Source: JBBTDV01 sp038042605
GTDB taxonomy: Bacteria; Bdellovibrionota; UBA1018
Direction of reading: 5' to 3'
NCBI GenBank assembly: GCA_964358645.1
Contig: CAYHPW010000018.1
Location: 1 to 49,896 of the forward strand
Length of the DNA: 49,896 nucleotides
Positions 7,985-16,815 of the stretch are shown here, in pieces. The position numbers and the translations under genes were made by a program. The notes below the pieces were generated by a model. It was not told the origin of the DNA. It searched no databases and worked only from the letters and a program-made list of their open reading frames with translations. The number at the start of each line of letters is the position of its first letter. Within the stretch, counting starts at the first letter, position 1.

Positions 7985-9037
7985 GTGGGTAGTTTAATCA
8001 GGTTTTGCATAACTGTGTTGATAGTTATTGTTGGGATGGATTCCATATCTTTAGCGGGCAGTAACGTTAAAATCATCCGTAGTGGCTCTAATAAGATCAG
8101 CGGCCTTACCTGGTTAAGTAACCAGACAATTGTGTCGAGCAGTGATCTTGAACCTAATATTTTTATAGTGAATATTGCTGGCACCTTTTTGCGCCAGGAC
8201 TGGAATCTGCTATGGATGACAGAATCTAATGAATCTACAAATCAGCAACATGGAGAAAAGATTAAGGTTGACGAGTCAGGAAAGTTTTACTTCAAAATCC
8301 ATGTACAAGGCATCAGTTCAACTGAGAGGTTGATCGCCATAGGGCCGAAGGGGCAGACCGAGATAGAGAGTATAAACATAGTTATTAATCCAGTTGCTAT
8401 GGTAGCTGTTAAAAGCAGATGGCTTTTCAATGCTGGCGTTAATGTCTCATCAATCCAGTACAGAGAGAGCTTTATGGGTTCCAGTTACGTGTTTACTGAA
8501 AAAGCCCTTACCGCCAAGGGAGCCGTGACATTCTTGCTTAAGCCTGGCTGCTTGGATTTAAGCGCAAGTTTTTACGCGACGGCGGTGCCGCTTTCTATGA
8601 GCCTTTCTGAAGTTACAGCTAGGTTTTTAGGCGTGAACGCCCGTGTAGGCTATGTCACTCCGTTTGTTAGCGAGCCATGGCGGTTATCCTTCATGTTTGG
8701 TTGGTATTACACAACCATGTTCGTTTCGCCGTCGGTTCTTGGATTCCGCAACATGGCAGGCCCGCAGGTTTTTCCAGTAATCAGGCGGGCATTTTCAAAC
8801 GGAAGAAGCTTGTTGTTTTACGCCAAGGTGTCGCCAGTGGGCGCAAGTGGACTTGCGTTCGAATCGTTCACAAACCGCGAGGTCGCGGGCGGCAGTAGTT
8901 ACACATGGTCTATTTGGAATAAGCGCACGATGTCAGCCACGCTTGATGTGTCCAGTCTGAAGCTTGATGTACCGAGGCTAGATCAACTCAAGGTCGATTC
9001 CACGTCCATATCACTTGGTTTAGCGGTTGGGTGGTGA
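7985..9037 (+). CDS. Secreted envelope protein, paralogue of the next gene
   Basis: Unrecognised 350-residue protein. A GTG start gives a signal-peptide-like N-terminus (hydrophobic run at about 4-17). The middle and C-terminal parts show the alternating pattern expected of an outer-membrane beta barrel, and it ends in aromatic GW. It shares a long conserved core with the convergent gene at 9041-10090: RFLGVNARVG, PWRLS, YYTTMFV and GFRNMAGPQ. The pair therefore arose by duplication. The stops are only three bases apart. No function can be assigned. Confidence 0.7.
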   Translation: MGSLIRFCITVLIVIVGMDSISLAGSNVKIIRSGSNKISGLTWLSNQTIVSSSDLEPNIFIVNIAGTFLRQDWNLLWMTESNESTNQQHGEKIKVDESGKFYFKIHVQGISSTERLIAIGPKGQTEIESINIVINPVAMVAVKSRWLFNAGVNVSSIQYRESFMGSSYVFTEKALTAKGAVTFLLKPGCLDLSASFYATAVPLSMSLSEVTARFLGVNARVGYVTPFVSEPWRLSFMFGWYYTTMFVSPSVLGFRNMAGPQVFPVIRRAFSNGRSLLFYAKVSPVGASGLAFESFTNREVAGGSSYTWSIWNKRTMSATLDVSSLKLDVPRLDQLKVDSTSISLGLAVGW

Positions 9038-9040
9038 ACA

Positions 9041-10090
9041 TTAAATACTGATCCCGGCGCTCAGTGTATATGACGTGGAGATTATACTGACGGATCCGCG
9101 TAATGAATCTTCAAAATTTAGGCTTAGCTTGGATATGTCGATCATCACTGAAATGGCTTTGCCATTTTTTAAGGCTTTTACCCAACCCGACCCGGCTGCT
9201 ATTTCGCGGTTTTCAAGTCTCATGAAGTTAAGACGCAGCCCTGATGCAACTGGTGAGAATTTAAAATATCCGAACACCCACTGCTGCGGTGTAAGAGTCC
9301 TGCGGAGCATCGGGAAAAGCTGCGGTCCGGACATATTCTTGAACCCCAAAGCGTTATTGTTTACAAACATGGTTGTGTAGTAGAGCCCTGCCAGCACGGA
9401 TAAACGCCAAGGGTTTTTAATAAAAGGCATAGGGAAGCCGATTCTTGCATTTACACCGAGGAATCTTGTCCTGGTATCATCAGTAATGCCGTTAAACCTT
9501 GACTGCAAAGGCAGCAGCGTAACGAATGAGTTTGCGGCAAAATCCCAGTTTTTTGATTTTGGTAGGTACTGATAGGCCGCTTTAAAGGTCAGCGCGGCGG
9601 CTGACATCCCAATTTTCTCGGTCGCATCGCTTTCATTGTGAAAAATAAGTGTAGGTCCAAGTGAGGCAACTATCGCGTGGCTGGATCCGTTTTGTCCTTT
9701 AGTAGGGATATGTAAAATTATTGTTTCCTTTTCAATTTTCCCATGTGGGCTAATCGCTTGGATTTCAAATGGTGTTTTTTCATTTTCGGCTTTGACTGTG
9801 ATGGTGAAGCTGTTTTTTCCTGCTTGAGCCGATTTTTCTTTTTCTATTTTTAGTCCGTTACAAAGAAGAGTCCAACCATTTTCAAACAGCTTGTAGGTGC
9901 CGCGGATTCTTGCAGTGCCATTTTCTTGTATTTGTATCTGTGATGGGTTTTTAAAATTGATTTCTGATACTGCTTGCTTGGGCTTAAATCGAAGGAGGAT
10001 GCCTGTATCTGCAAAAGAGGTATGAGAAAAAATTATGGCTATAAATGTAAAGATTAGAAATGCTGTGCGCCGTATTGGTTTATTAACCAT
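9041..10090 (-). CDS. Secreted envelope protein, paralogue of the preceding gene
   Basis: Unrecognised 349-residue protein with a clear signal peptide (hydrophobic residues about 9-25, then SFADTG). The N-terminal 130 residues are extracellular-domain-like and differ from its paralogue. The C-terminal 200 residues share RFLGVNARIG, PWRLS, YYTTMFV and GFKNMSGPQLFP with the protein at 7985-9037, and look like a beta barrel. No Shine-Dalgarno site precedes the ATG. It lies downstream of lon and the DUF2267-like gene on the same strand, 33 bases after the latter's stop, so readthrough from that operon is possible. Confidence 0.75.
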   Translation of the reverse strand: MVNKPIRRTAFLIFTFIAIIFSHTSFADTGILLRFKPKQAVSEINFKNPSQIQIQENGTARIRGTYKLFENGWTLLCNGLKIEKEKSAQAGKNSFTITVKAENEKTPFEIQAISPHGKIEKETIILHIPTKGQNGSSHAIVASLGPTLIFHNESDATEKIGMSAAALTFKAAYQYLPKSKNWDFAANSFVTLLPLQSRFNGITDDTRTRFLGVNARIGFPMPFIKNPWRLSVLAGLYYTTMFVNNNALGFKNMSGPQLFPMLRRTLTPQQWVFGYFKFSPVASGLRLNFMRLENREIAAGSGWVKALKNGKAISVMIDISKLSLNFEDSLRGSVSIISTSYTLSAGISI

Positions 10091-10123
10091 TGGGATTAAA
10101 GATAATAATAAATATGGGTGTTG

Positions 10124-10582
10124 TCACGCCGCCTTTGTTTCGATTGTTTGAGAAAGATTCATCCTTGCTTTCAGCTCCATCGGAAGGTCTTTAGCCATCC
10201 GCAGTTTTAGTTCCATAGGAATTTTCTCGGATATGGTCCTCAAAAATGTATCGGCGATCGCTCTTGAAATTTCATCGTGGATTTCATTAGGACATCCCAT
10301 GGAAAAAATGGTTTTTTCAATAAAATCTGTATAACCAATGCTGGTATCGAAATATCCCCTCGCCTGAGAAAGTTTGTTTCTGTCCCCTTCTGGAAGAAGG
10401 CCGATAAGCGCCGATGCCGTGCTTTCGGGTAATCTGGCCAAAAGCAGATTTGCAAGACGACCGGTCACGTATGTTGCGAGGTTGTGATCTTTAGCTCTAA
10501 GTATATGCATGAATCGTGACTCAATGCTTTGGCGTGCAGCTTCTAGCCAGTTTGTCGGTTCCATATGAGGATTTTTATGCAT
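10124..10582 (-). CDS. DUF2267-like small protein
   Basis: Acidic-to-neutral helical protein of 152 residues. The C-terminal half (GYTDFIEKTIF...ISEKIPMELKLRMAKDLP) fits the DUF2267 pattern of a helical bundle followed by a 'Lp..L...LP..l' motif. No signal peptide is present. Its ATG lies three bases beyond the lon stop, so it is co-transcribed with lon and may be translationally coupled. Function unknown; the coupling hints at a stress or proteolysis-linked role, but that is only contextual. Confidence 0.65.
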   Translation of the reverse strand: MHKNPHMEPTNWLEAARQSIESRFMHILRAKDHNLATYVTGRLANLLLARLPESTASALIGLLPEGDRNKLSQARGYFDTSIGYTDFIEKTIFSMGCPNEIHDEISRAIADTFLRTISEKIPMELKLRMAKDLPMELKARMNLSQTIETKAA

Positions 10583-10585
10583 CTT

Positions 10586-13006
10586 TTATGCGACTTGGGA
10601 ATCAATCACCCGCGCATGACTTACCTCATGATCAGAGCCAAAGGCCACGGAGATAACCTCGTCAATAGTATGCACGAAGACAAACCTCAACTGCCGGCGC
10701 ACGTCCTCGGGAACATCTATCAGGTCCTGCTCATTTCTTTTCGGAAGGATCACGGTGCTTAGTCCTGCGCGATGGGCGGCAAGGACTTTTTCCTTGATCC
10801 CGCCGACGGGAAGGACCAGTCCGCGGAGGGTAACTTCACCGGTCATTCCAATACCAGGTTTTACTGGGATGTTTAGAAGCATTGATTTTATGGCTATAAG
10901 TATCGTGACCCCTGCTGATGGGCCATCTTTTGGTATTGATCCAGCCGGAACATGGATATGTACATCGTGCGTTTGGAAATCAAATGCCTTTATAGCATTT
11001 GATCGTGCTAGGCTTAGGGCTAGTTGGGCTGACTCCTTCATTACATCACCGAGTTGACCTGTGAGTAAAAGATTTCCCTTTCCGGTCGACAGGGCGGTCG
11101 CTTCTATAAATAGCAATTCACCGCCGTGCGGGGTCCATGCCAGGCCGGTTGCCACCCCTGGTTTTAACGCCCGCTCCATTTCTTCGGGGAAGAATTTTTC
11201 TGGTCCTAAAAATTTCTGGAGCTGATCGTCGTTTAATTTTATTGGTAATTTTATTGGTAATTTTATTGGTAGCCTTATTGGAGATAGTTTATTTGGCTCA
11301 CTGGTCGGTGACTTTTCCTGTTGGGCTTTGACGACTTCCTCGGCCACTACCCTGCAGAGCGAAGCCAGCTTGCGCTGAAGTTCACGGACTCCTGCTTCGC
11401 GCGTGTAGTTCGTTATTATCCGTTCGATGGTCTTGTCCGGGATTTCTATCCAGTCCTGTTGCAATCCGTGCTCGGCGAGGAGTTTAGGGATCAGATGGCG
11501 CCTTGCTATGTGGAGTTTTTCCAGCGTCGTGTAGCCAGTGACTTCGATTATTTCCATACGGTCGCAAAGCGCCAGAGGAATAGTGTCGATGATATTCGCG
11601 GTTGTTATGAAGAAAACATCAGAAAGATCAAACGGTACGTCGAGATAATGGTCTATGAAATTCTTGTTCTGCTCTGGATCCAATACTTCCAGCATGGCCG
11701 CCGCAGGGTCGCCGTGAAAATCCGCTTTTAATTTATCTATCTCATCCAGCATCATCAATGGGTTCTTGGTGTCTGCGCGCTTAATGCTTTGTATGATCCT
11801 TCCTGGCATCGCGCCGACATATGTCCTGCGGTGACCGCGGATTTCGGCTTCATCACGTATACCACCGAGCGATGTGCGTATGAATTTTCTGCCAAGCGCT
11901 CTTGCTATTGAATGCCCGAGTGATGTTTTGCCCACACCTGGTGGTCCAATGAGGCAAAGAATCGGCCCGTGTAGGTCGTTTTTAAGTTTAGCAACAGCTA
12001 GAAACTGTATTATCCGGTGTTTGACGTTTTCTAGCCCGTAGTGATCCTGATCTAAGATTTGCCTGGCACGCTCAATGTCGATGTGGCTTTCGGTACGTTT
12101 GTTCCACGGCAGCGACGCCAGCCATTCGAGATAAGTCCTGATGACATGATATTCAGCTGATGCGGCCGGCAGATTTTTCAGCCTGTTTAGTTCCTCCTTG
12201 GCTTGTTTTGAGGCCTCCTCAGGAAGTTTTGCGTCTTCTATGCGCTGTTCAAGTTTGTCGGTCACATCCTCGTTGTTTTCTTCTCCAAGTTCAGACCTGA
12301 TGGTGCGCAGTTGCTCACGTAACAGCGCTTCGCGTTGGGCCTTGCTCAGGCGCTCAGATATTTTTTCGCGGATTTCCTGCTGTATGCTCAATACTTCCTT
12401 CTCTTTTTGAAGATAGGTCAGGAGCATCTCAAGACGCTTTTCTATCTGGACTGTTTCTAGCAATTCCTGTTTTTGTGATAATGAAAGATTCAGATATCCC
12501 GCGCAGATATTGCTCAAGTAACCGGCGTCTTCCACCCGGTCTATGAGTTTTTCAAGTTGTTCGGTGGTGCCTGGCAGCAGCTCAAGAACTTCTTTCACCA
12601 TTTCCTTAAGGTAGGAAAACAAAGCTTCATTTCTTATGGGATCCTCCCCATGTATATCGGCTATGGATTCACCGCGGCAGGACAGATATCCATCTGGTGA
12701 TAACTCATATGTAAGGGTCTTGTACCTACTGAGCCCGGTTGCGACGATCTGACGCAAACCTCCCTCGGCAGTGGAGACGCTTTCTATACGGCACAGTGTC
12801 CCGATCTGATAGAGGTCGGAAGGCTGCGGATCGCCAGGTGTCAGCACTCGCTGCGCGACCACCAAGATAAACCCACCGTTGTTTTCAGCTTGTTCAACCG
12901 CGGTTATGCTGCGTGGCCTGCTAACGACAAGCGGCATCGAGATGGATGGAAAAATAACTGCATTACGTATCGGAAGGACTGGGATTACGCTTGCAACTTG
13001 CTCCAT
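10586..13006 (-). CDS. lon: ATP-dependent protease Lon
   Basis: Cytoplasmic AAA+ serine protease degrading misfolded and regulatory proteins. The N-terminal substrate-binding LAN domain (residues 1-200) is followed by coiled coil. The ATPase has Walker A GPPGVGKTS and Walker B MMLDEIDK. The protease domain has catalytic Ser697 in PKDGPSAG and Lys740 in GGIKEKV. 806 residues is normal. The linker between the ATPase and protease domains contains an unusual PIKL tandem repeat encoded by a 12-bp DNA repeat (11235-11282). No Shine-Dalgarno sequence precedes the ATG. It follows the 48-residue basic gene and precedes the DUF2267-like gene. Confidence 0.97.
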   Translation of the reverse strand: MEQVASVIPVLPIRNAVIFPSISMPLVVSRPRSITAVEQAENNGGFILVVAQRVLTPGDPQPSDLYQIGTLCRIESVSTAEGGLRQIVATGLSRYKTLTYELSPDGYLSCRGESIADIHGEDPIRNEALFSYLKEMVKEVLELLPGTTEQLEKLIDRVEDAGYLSNICAGYLNLSLSQKQELLETVQIEKRLEMLLTYLQKEKEVLSIQQEIREKISERLSKAQREALLREQLRTIRSELGEENNEDVTDKLEQRIEDAKLPEEASKQAKEELNRLKNLPAASAEYHVIRTYLEWLASLPWNKRTESHIDIERARQILDQDHYGLENVKHRIIQFLAVAKLKNDLHGPILCLIGPPGVGKTSLGHSIARALGRKFIRTSLGGIRDEAEIRGHRRTYVGAMPGRIIQSIKRADTKNPLMMLDEIDKLKADFHGDPAAAMLEVLDPEQNKNFIDHYLDVPFDLSDVFFITTANIIDTIPLALCDRMEIIEVTGYTTLEKLHIARRHLIPKLLAEHGLQQDWIEIPDKTIERIITNYTREAGVRELQRKLASLCRVVAEEVVKAQQEKSPTSEPNKLSPIRLPIKLPIKLPIKLNDDQLQKFLGPEKFFPEEMERALKPGVATGLAWTPHGGELLFIEATALSTGKGNLLLTGQLGDVMKESAQLALSLARSNAIKAFDFQTHDVHIHVPAGSIPKDGPSAGVTILIAIKSMLLNIPVKPGIGMTGEVTLRGLVLPVGGIKEKVLAAHRAGLSTVILPKRNEQDLIDVPEDVRRQLRFVFVHTIDEVISVAFGSDHEVSHARVIDSQVA
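11235..11282 (-). repeat. 12-bp tandem repeat inside lon
   Basis: Three exact copies of AATTTTATTGGT on the plus strand (11235-11270) and a fourth diverged copy (11271-11282). In the lon frame each unit encodes Pro-Ile-Lys-Leu, giving a run of PIKL units in the linker between the ATPase and protease domains. Being a multiple of three, copy-number change would not break the frame. Confidence 0.9.
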
Positions 13007-13041
13007 GTATTAATGTCGAGCAAATCACGAGCCGGTTCGGC

Positions 13042-13188
13042 TCAGTAAGAGGTGAATGCCTTCTTTTTCTTTGCGCGCCTGCTTCTTGTCTCCGCTACTT
13101 TGTGTTTTTTGGGTCCAAGACCTTTTTTATATGCCGCCGCTGTTTTACGGCTGAGTTTCTTGTGTTTTGTGCCTAGCCTTTTAGCCAT
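13042..13188 (-). CDS. 48-residue strongly basic protein
   Basis: Short gene beginning MAKRLGTKHKKLSRK and ending RRAKKKKAFTSY; about 19 of 48 residues are Lys or Arg. A good Shine-Dalgarno, AGAGGAAT, precedes the ATG. It sits between pfkB (30 bases upstream) and lon (35 bases downstream) on the same strand. Composition suggests nucleic-acid or ribosome binding, but it does not match L32, L34, L35, L36, S21 or Thx as I know them. The TGA stop falls inside a short hairpin (GAGCCG-AAC-CGGCTC, 13029-13043). Confidence 0.65.
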   Translation of the reverse strand: MAKRLGTKHKKLSRKTAAAYKKGLGPKKHKVAETRSRRAKKKKAFTSY

Positions 13189-13217
13189 GTATTATTCCTC
13201 TCAAGTGAATTAAGACA

Positions 13218-14207
13218 CTAACATGCGATGGGGTTGACTACAACTTGCTTCCTAAGTCGAAATATTTCTGAAACATCCGCCAAAGCCGTGCCTCTTGCCT
13301 CTGCTGTGGCCGCGCCAGCAGCAATTCCCCAGGCCAATATTTCCGAAAACATTGCGTAATCCTGTCTTGATAATGCTGTTTTTACATCCGCCCAGGAACT
13401 TATGCTGAATTTAGCCATCTGTGTGACCATTGCGCCCACCATGGAATCACCGGCTCCTACAGTTCCGCGCGCTTTTACCTTGGGTGCTTTGCCGAACCAC
13501 GCGCAAGATCCGCTTATGAGTATCGCCCCACGTTCCGCAAGTGACACGCATACTATGGCTGATTTTGCCGCAAGCGTTTTTGCGGCTGCTATGATCAGGT
13601 TGTCCGTTCTGAGTGGTGTTTTACGCCAATGTTCGAGTTCAGCAAGGTTCGGTTTGATCAAAAGAGGTGAAATGCGTGAGTTGGTGACGGAGGAAATGAA
13701 TTTTCCTGGAACATCAATCACGATCCCGAGTCCGCGCTGCGAGGCGGCTTTGCTAATTATGTTGTGAAACTCAGGTGGGCAGCCCTGCGGCATGCTGCCT
13801 CCTATTACCATGATCCCAGGTTTTGCAAGTTTTCTTATCGATTCGAGCAATGCGCGGATTTCATTCTTTGAGACGGCTGGTCCAGGGAAAGTAAGCCTTG
13901 TCTGTTTATGATCCGCATCGTTTGTCACGGTCACGTTGGTTCTAGTGCAGTTTTTTATTGGGGTGAAGCTGGCTGCCACGCCTTCGCGTTTGAGCAATGA
14001 AAGAACTTCATCGCCGGTGGATCCTCCAAGGAAGCCCATAGTGATGGTTTTCCCGCCAAGTCTGTGGATTATCCTTGCCGCGTTTATCCCGTTCCCGCCT
14101 GGATCACGCCGTTCGTCTTCAACATAATTTTTTTCGTTCGCGACTAATTTTGACACATGTCCGGATAGGTCCATCGCTGGGTTTGGAGTGAGAGTGTAAA
14201 TATTCAT
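13218..14207 (-). CDS. PfkB-family sugar kinase (1-phosphofructokinase/6-phosphofructokinase type)
   Basis: Ribokinase-fold kinase of 329 residues belonging to the 1-phosphofructokinase subfamily. The sugar-binding PGGNGINAARII lies near residue 36 and the anion hole/catalytic motif TVGAGDSMVG near 249, with Asp254 the catalytic base. It probably phosphorylates fructose 1-phosphate or fructose 6-phosphate; sequence alone does not separate these. No fructose PTS gene is nearby, and glycolytic genes lie 7 kb away, which mildly favours a PfkB-like 6-phosphofructokinase. First gene of the pfkB-basic protein-lon-DUF2267 unit. Confidence 0.85.
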   Translation of the reverse strand: MNIYTLTPNPAMDLSGHVSKLVANEKNYVEDERRDPGGNGINAARIIHRLGGKTITMGFLGGSTGDEVLSLLKREGVAASFTPIKNCTRTNVTVTNDADHKQTRLTFPGPAVSKNEIRALLESIRKLAKPGIMVIGGSMPQGCPPEFHNIISKAASQRGLGIVIDVPGKFISSVTNSRISPLLIKPNLAELEHWRKTPLRTDNLIIAAAKTLAAKSAIVCVSLAERGAILISGSCAWFGKAPKVKARGTVGAGDSMVGAMVTQMAKFSISSWADVKTALSRQDYAMFSEILAWGIAAGAATAEARGTALADVSEIFRLRKQVVVNPIAC

Positions 14208-14244
14208 GTACGTCCTTTGTTGCTAATTGCCAATCATTGCTACA

Positions 14245-14273
14245 TTGACAATTTGGTCTGTGTGGCTAATTCT
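14245..14273 (+). promoter_or_regulatory. Possible sigma-70 promoter for the acyl-CoA synthetase gene
   Basis: A perfect TTGACA -35 hexamer at 14245-14250 is followed about 16 bases later by a weak AT-rich -10 (TAATTC at 14267-14272). It lies in the divergent space between the pfkB-type gene and the acyl-CoA synthetase gene. The -10 is poor, so confidence is low. Confidence 0.3.
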
Positions 14274-14354
14274 TTAAATCTACATGGGATCTTGAAGAAA
14301 TTCCAGCTATGGCAGCCAAAATGGTAGCCAAAACGGTATAAAGAGGTGGCGGAT

Positions 14355-16163
14355 ATGCCGACGGTACTGCATCGCTTAAATCGTTGGGCGATTGAAACGC
14401 CTGATTCCGAGGCGCAACGTTTTAAGAAGGGCGGGAAATGGGTGCCCATTTCCGCGAAAGAGTACATGGATAGTGTGCATGCGCTTGCGTGCTTCATGGA
14501 GTCAAAGGGCATAACTTCCTCTGACATAGGCTGCGTTTTAGCGCCGAATCGCCCGCAATGGGTGCATGTGGAACTTGGGATGCTTCTTGTTGGCGGGAAG
14601 TCGGCAGGCTTGTATCCGAATTCAACATCCAAAGACATTGTCTACATTCTAAATCAAACAGAGGCTAAAGTCCTTTCAGTGCAAAACGAAGAGTTTTTCA
14701 AGAAAATTTTAGAAGCCCCTCTGGCGCAGAAAGTTTTAGAGCGGCTGAGCTTGGTTATAGTTTTTGATGGTGATGCAGGTTTTTTCCCAAAAGCCATAAC
14801 GTATGATGCTGCATTGGCCGAGGGACGTGATTTGGTGGCACAAAAAAGTGCCAAGAGCTTTGCTGGTTATCTTGAGAAAGTGGATCCCGATACCGGCGCA
14901 TTCATGATTTACACCTCAGGGACGACCGGCAACCCCAAAGGGGCGCTTCTTTCGCATGATAACCTGGTTTTTACGACTGATACGGTCGCGAAGTACTGGA
15001 ACCTGCCGTTTGGTTCGGGATCAATGTTTTCATTTTTGCCTCTTTGCCATGTGGCAGAAAAACTTCAGAACATAGGTGTTGGTATTTCGCAGCGGTATCG
15101 TATCGATTTTTGTACCAAGTTCGATCATGTCGCCATTGAACTTCCTGAAGTGCAACCGACATTGCTTCTTTCAGTGCCTAGACTTTGGGAAAAGATGATG
15201 GACGGGGTCATTAACAAGGTGGGTAATAGCCAAGCACCTCGCAAGAGGCTTGCGGAATGGGCATTGGCCACCGGCGCTCGTGTGGCTGAGATAAAGTTTT
15301 CTGGAAACTCGCTTGGTATTTTTGATTTGATCAAATTTAAGCTGGCTGATGGATTGGTTCTTTCTAAGATCAGGCGTGCGCTTGGTCTTGGGCAAGCCAA
15401 GTTGCTCGCTTCCGGCGCCGCCGCCTTACCTGCCCACGTAGCAAAATGGTTTCGTTCCCTGGGGCTTGAGATTCTAGAAGACTTCGGCCAGACGGAATCC
15501 ACCGGTGTTATATGTATGACGGAATCCGGCGTTGATAGCGCGGGAACCGTCGGCAAACCCGTGCCTGGAATAGAGATGAGGATAGCTGATGATGGCGAGA
15601 TACTCACTCGTGGAAGACACGTGTTTAAAGGTTATTTCAAGGATCCTGCCTCAACCGCGGATGCGGTACCTGGAGGATTATCAGGAGAAGGTTGGTTGCA
15701 CACCGGTGATCTTGGCGAAGTGACGGAGCGTGGGTTGGTCAGGATACGTGGCAGAAAAAAAGAAATACTCAAGACATCAGGCGGAAAAATGGTTGCTCCT
15801 CTTCCCATAGAAGAAGCGCTAAAAGTCTCACCCATTATAAGCCAGGTTTGCATGGTTGGGGATGGAAGAAAGTACTTTTCAGCTTTAGTCACATTGTCTG
15901 AAGCCGTCATGGCCGAGTTGAAAAACAAACAGCGGATATCAGATGCGACAATTGTTGATGATCCTGAAATCATTGGCCAAATCCGTAAATATGTCGAACA
16001 AGTAAACAAGACGCTCGCGAGTTTCGAGCAAGTAAAGCGATTCACGGTCCTAGCCAATGAATTTTCAATTACCAATGGTGAAATGACCCCAACCTTAAAG
16101 ATGAAGAGGTCAGTTATAGAGAATAATTACCGTAATGTGATTGATCGTATGTATTCAAATTAA
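14355..16163 (+). CDS. Long-chain fatty-acid-CoA ligase (AMP-forming)
   Basis: Activates fatty acids to acyl-CoA through an acyl-adenylate intermediate. The adenylate-forming motif IYTSGTTGNPKG lies near residue 187, FGQTES near 379, and the hinge region GWLHTGDLGE near 455 followed by RGRKKEILKTSGGK. The size and architecture match the FAA1/FadD15-like long form. ATG at 14355 is chosen because GAGGTGG lies about six bases upstream; a GTG at 14346 is the other option. Monocistronic on the plus strand, divergent from the pfkB-type gene. Substrate chain length cannot be read from sequence. Confidence 0.92.
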   Translation: MPTVLHRLNRWAIETPDSEAQRFKKGGKWVPISAKEYMDSVHALACFMESKGITSSDIGCVLAPNRPQWVHVELGMLLVGGKSAGLYPNSTSKDIVYILNQTEAKVLSVQNEEFFKKILEAPLAQKVLERLSLVIVFDGDAGFFPKAITYDAALAEGRDLVAQKSAKSFAGYLEKVDPDTGAFMIYTSGTTGNPKGALLSHDNLVFTTDTVAKYWNLPFGSGSMFSFLPLCHVAEKLQNIGVGISQRYRIDFCTKFDHVAIELPEVQPTLLLSVPRLWEKMMDGVINKVGNSQAPRKRLAEWALATGARVAEIKFSGNSLGIFDLIKFKLADGLVLSKIRRALGLGQAKLLASGAAALPAHVAKWFRSLGLEILEDFGQTESTGVICMTESGVDSAGTVGKPVPGIEMRIADDGEILTRGRHVFKGYFKDPASTADAVPGGLSGEGWLHTGDLGEVTERGLVRIRGRKKEILKTSGGKMVAPLPIEEALKVSPIISQVCMVGDGRKYFSALVTLSEAVMAELKNKQRISDATIVDDPEIIGQIRKYVEQVNKTLASFEQVKRFTVLANEFSITNGEMTPTLKMKRSVIENNYRNVIDRMYSN

Positions 16164-16164
16164 A

Positions 16165-16211
16165 AGACTTTTTTATGACACATGTCCGGACATGCTTATT
16201 GTTAAAAGTCT
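16165..16211. promoter_or_regulatory. Nested palindrome: CATGTCCGGACATG inside an outer inverted repeat
   Basis: A perfect 14-bp palindrome, CATGTCCGGACATG (16181-16194), lies between outer arms AGACTTTT (16165-16172) and AAAAGTCT (16204-16211). It begins right after the acyl-CoA synthetase stop and precedes the gene at 16278. It could be a terminator-like hairpin or a dimeric repressor operator. No T-run follows the outer stem, which weakens the terminator reading. Confidence 0.4.
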
Positions 16212-16277
16212 AAGATAGTGCATACACTTGTCCGAATAATACAGTGGGCGCAATAAGAGAGGCAGGCACAAATCGAG

Positions 16278-16754
16278 ATGAAAACGGCAACCATTGCGCT
16301 TGTAGTGCGAACGGGTATGGAGATCCCTTCGCTTCTAGAAGTCCTATCCGACGAAAACGAAATAGCAATGTTTGAACAGCTTTTGATGCAGAACAAGCAT
16401 GAGCCAATGTCCATGCTCCAACGGCACAGAGACATGAAAACAGTGCAAGAAAATGAATTCGGCGATTATGTGGAGGAAATCGTATCCCATCCATACGCTA
16501 AAAAAGATATTAAAGACTACGGTCTTAGGTGGCTTAAATCACGTATGAAAATCGAGGAATTTCAAAGAAGTGAATTAGAAGCCGCTAAAATTATTGGTGA
16601 TTATGCCTATAGGATTTTTTTATCGGACCCGGACATGGTGGATTTTTCACTGCAAGGTCCATCAGCCGCAGTAAGAGTAAAAGTTTTTATTCTCGCAGCA
16701 CTTCTGCAAGCGAGCACTGGAAAAGTCTGTAACGAGGGTGACAAGGCGGCTTAA
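16278..16754 (+). CDS. Hypothetical protein, mostly helical
   Basis: Unrecognised 158-residue protein with no clear signal peptide, membrane segment or metal motif. It is predominantly charged and helical in character (for example RWLKSRMKIEEFQRSELEAA). A weak purine-rich stretch precedes the ATG. It stands alone between the acyl-CoA synthetase gene and the DUF3465 gene on the same strand, 114 bases after the former. A real gene is likely from the sustained frame and spacing, but no function is suggested. Confidence 0.6.
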   Translation: MKTATIALVVRTGMEIPSLLEVLSDENEIAMFEQLLMQNKHEPMSMLQRHRDMKTVQENEFGDYVEEIVSHPYAKKDIKDYGLRWLKSRMKIEEFQRSELEAAKIIGDYAYRIFLSDPDMVDFSLQGPSAAVRVKVFILAALLQASTGKVCNEGDKAA

Positions 16755-16815
16755 AATTTTCTCTTCTTGATAGTTTTTAAATTGCGGGGTATTCGATTTT
16801 GCGTTTAATACAATT

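Noticed and set aside
13029..13043. GAGCCG-AAC-CGGCTC hairpin as a terminator between the basic-protein gene and lon
   Set aside because: Only six pairs, no T-run, and it overlaps the stop codon; at most an attenuation element.
14151..16190. 15-bp direct repeat TGACACATGTCCGGA at 14151 and 16176
   Set aside because: One copy lies inside the pfkB-type coding sequence and serves the protein; a pair of 15-mers 2 kb apart is not enough for a mobile or regulatory claim on its own.
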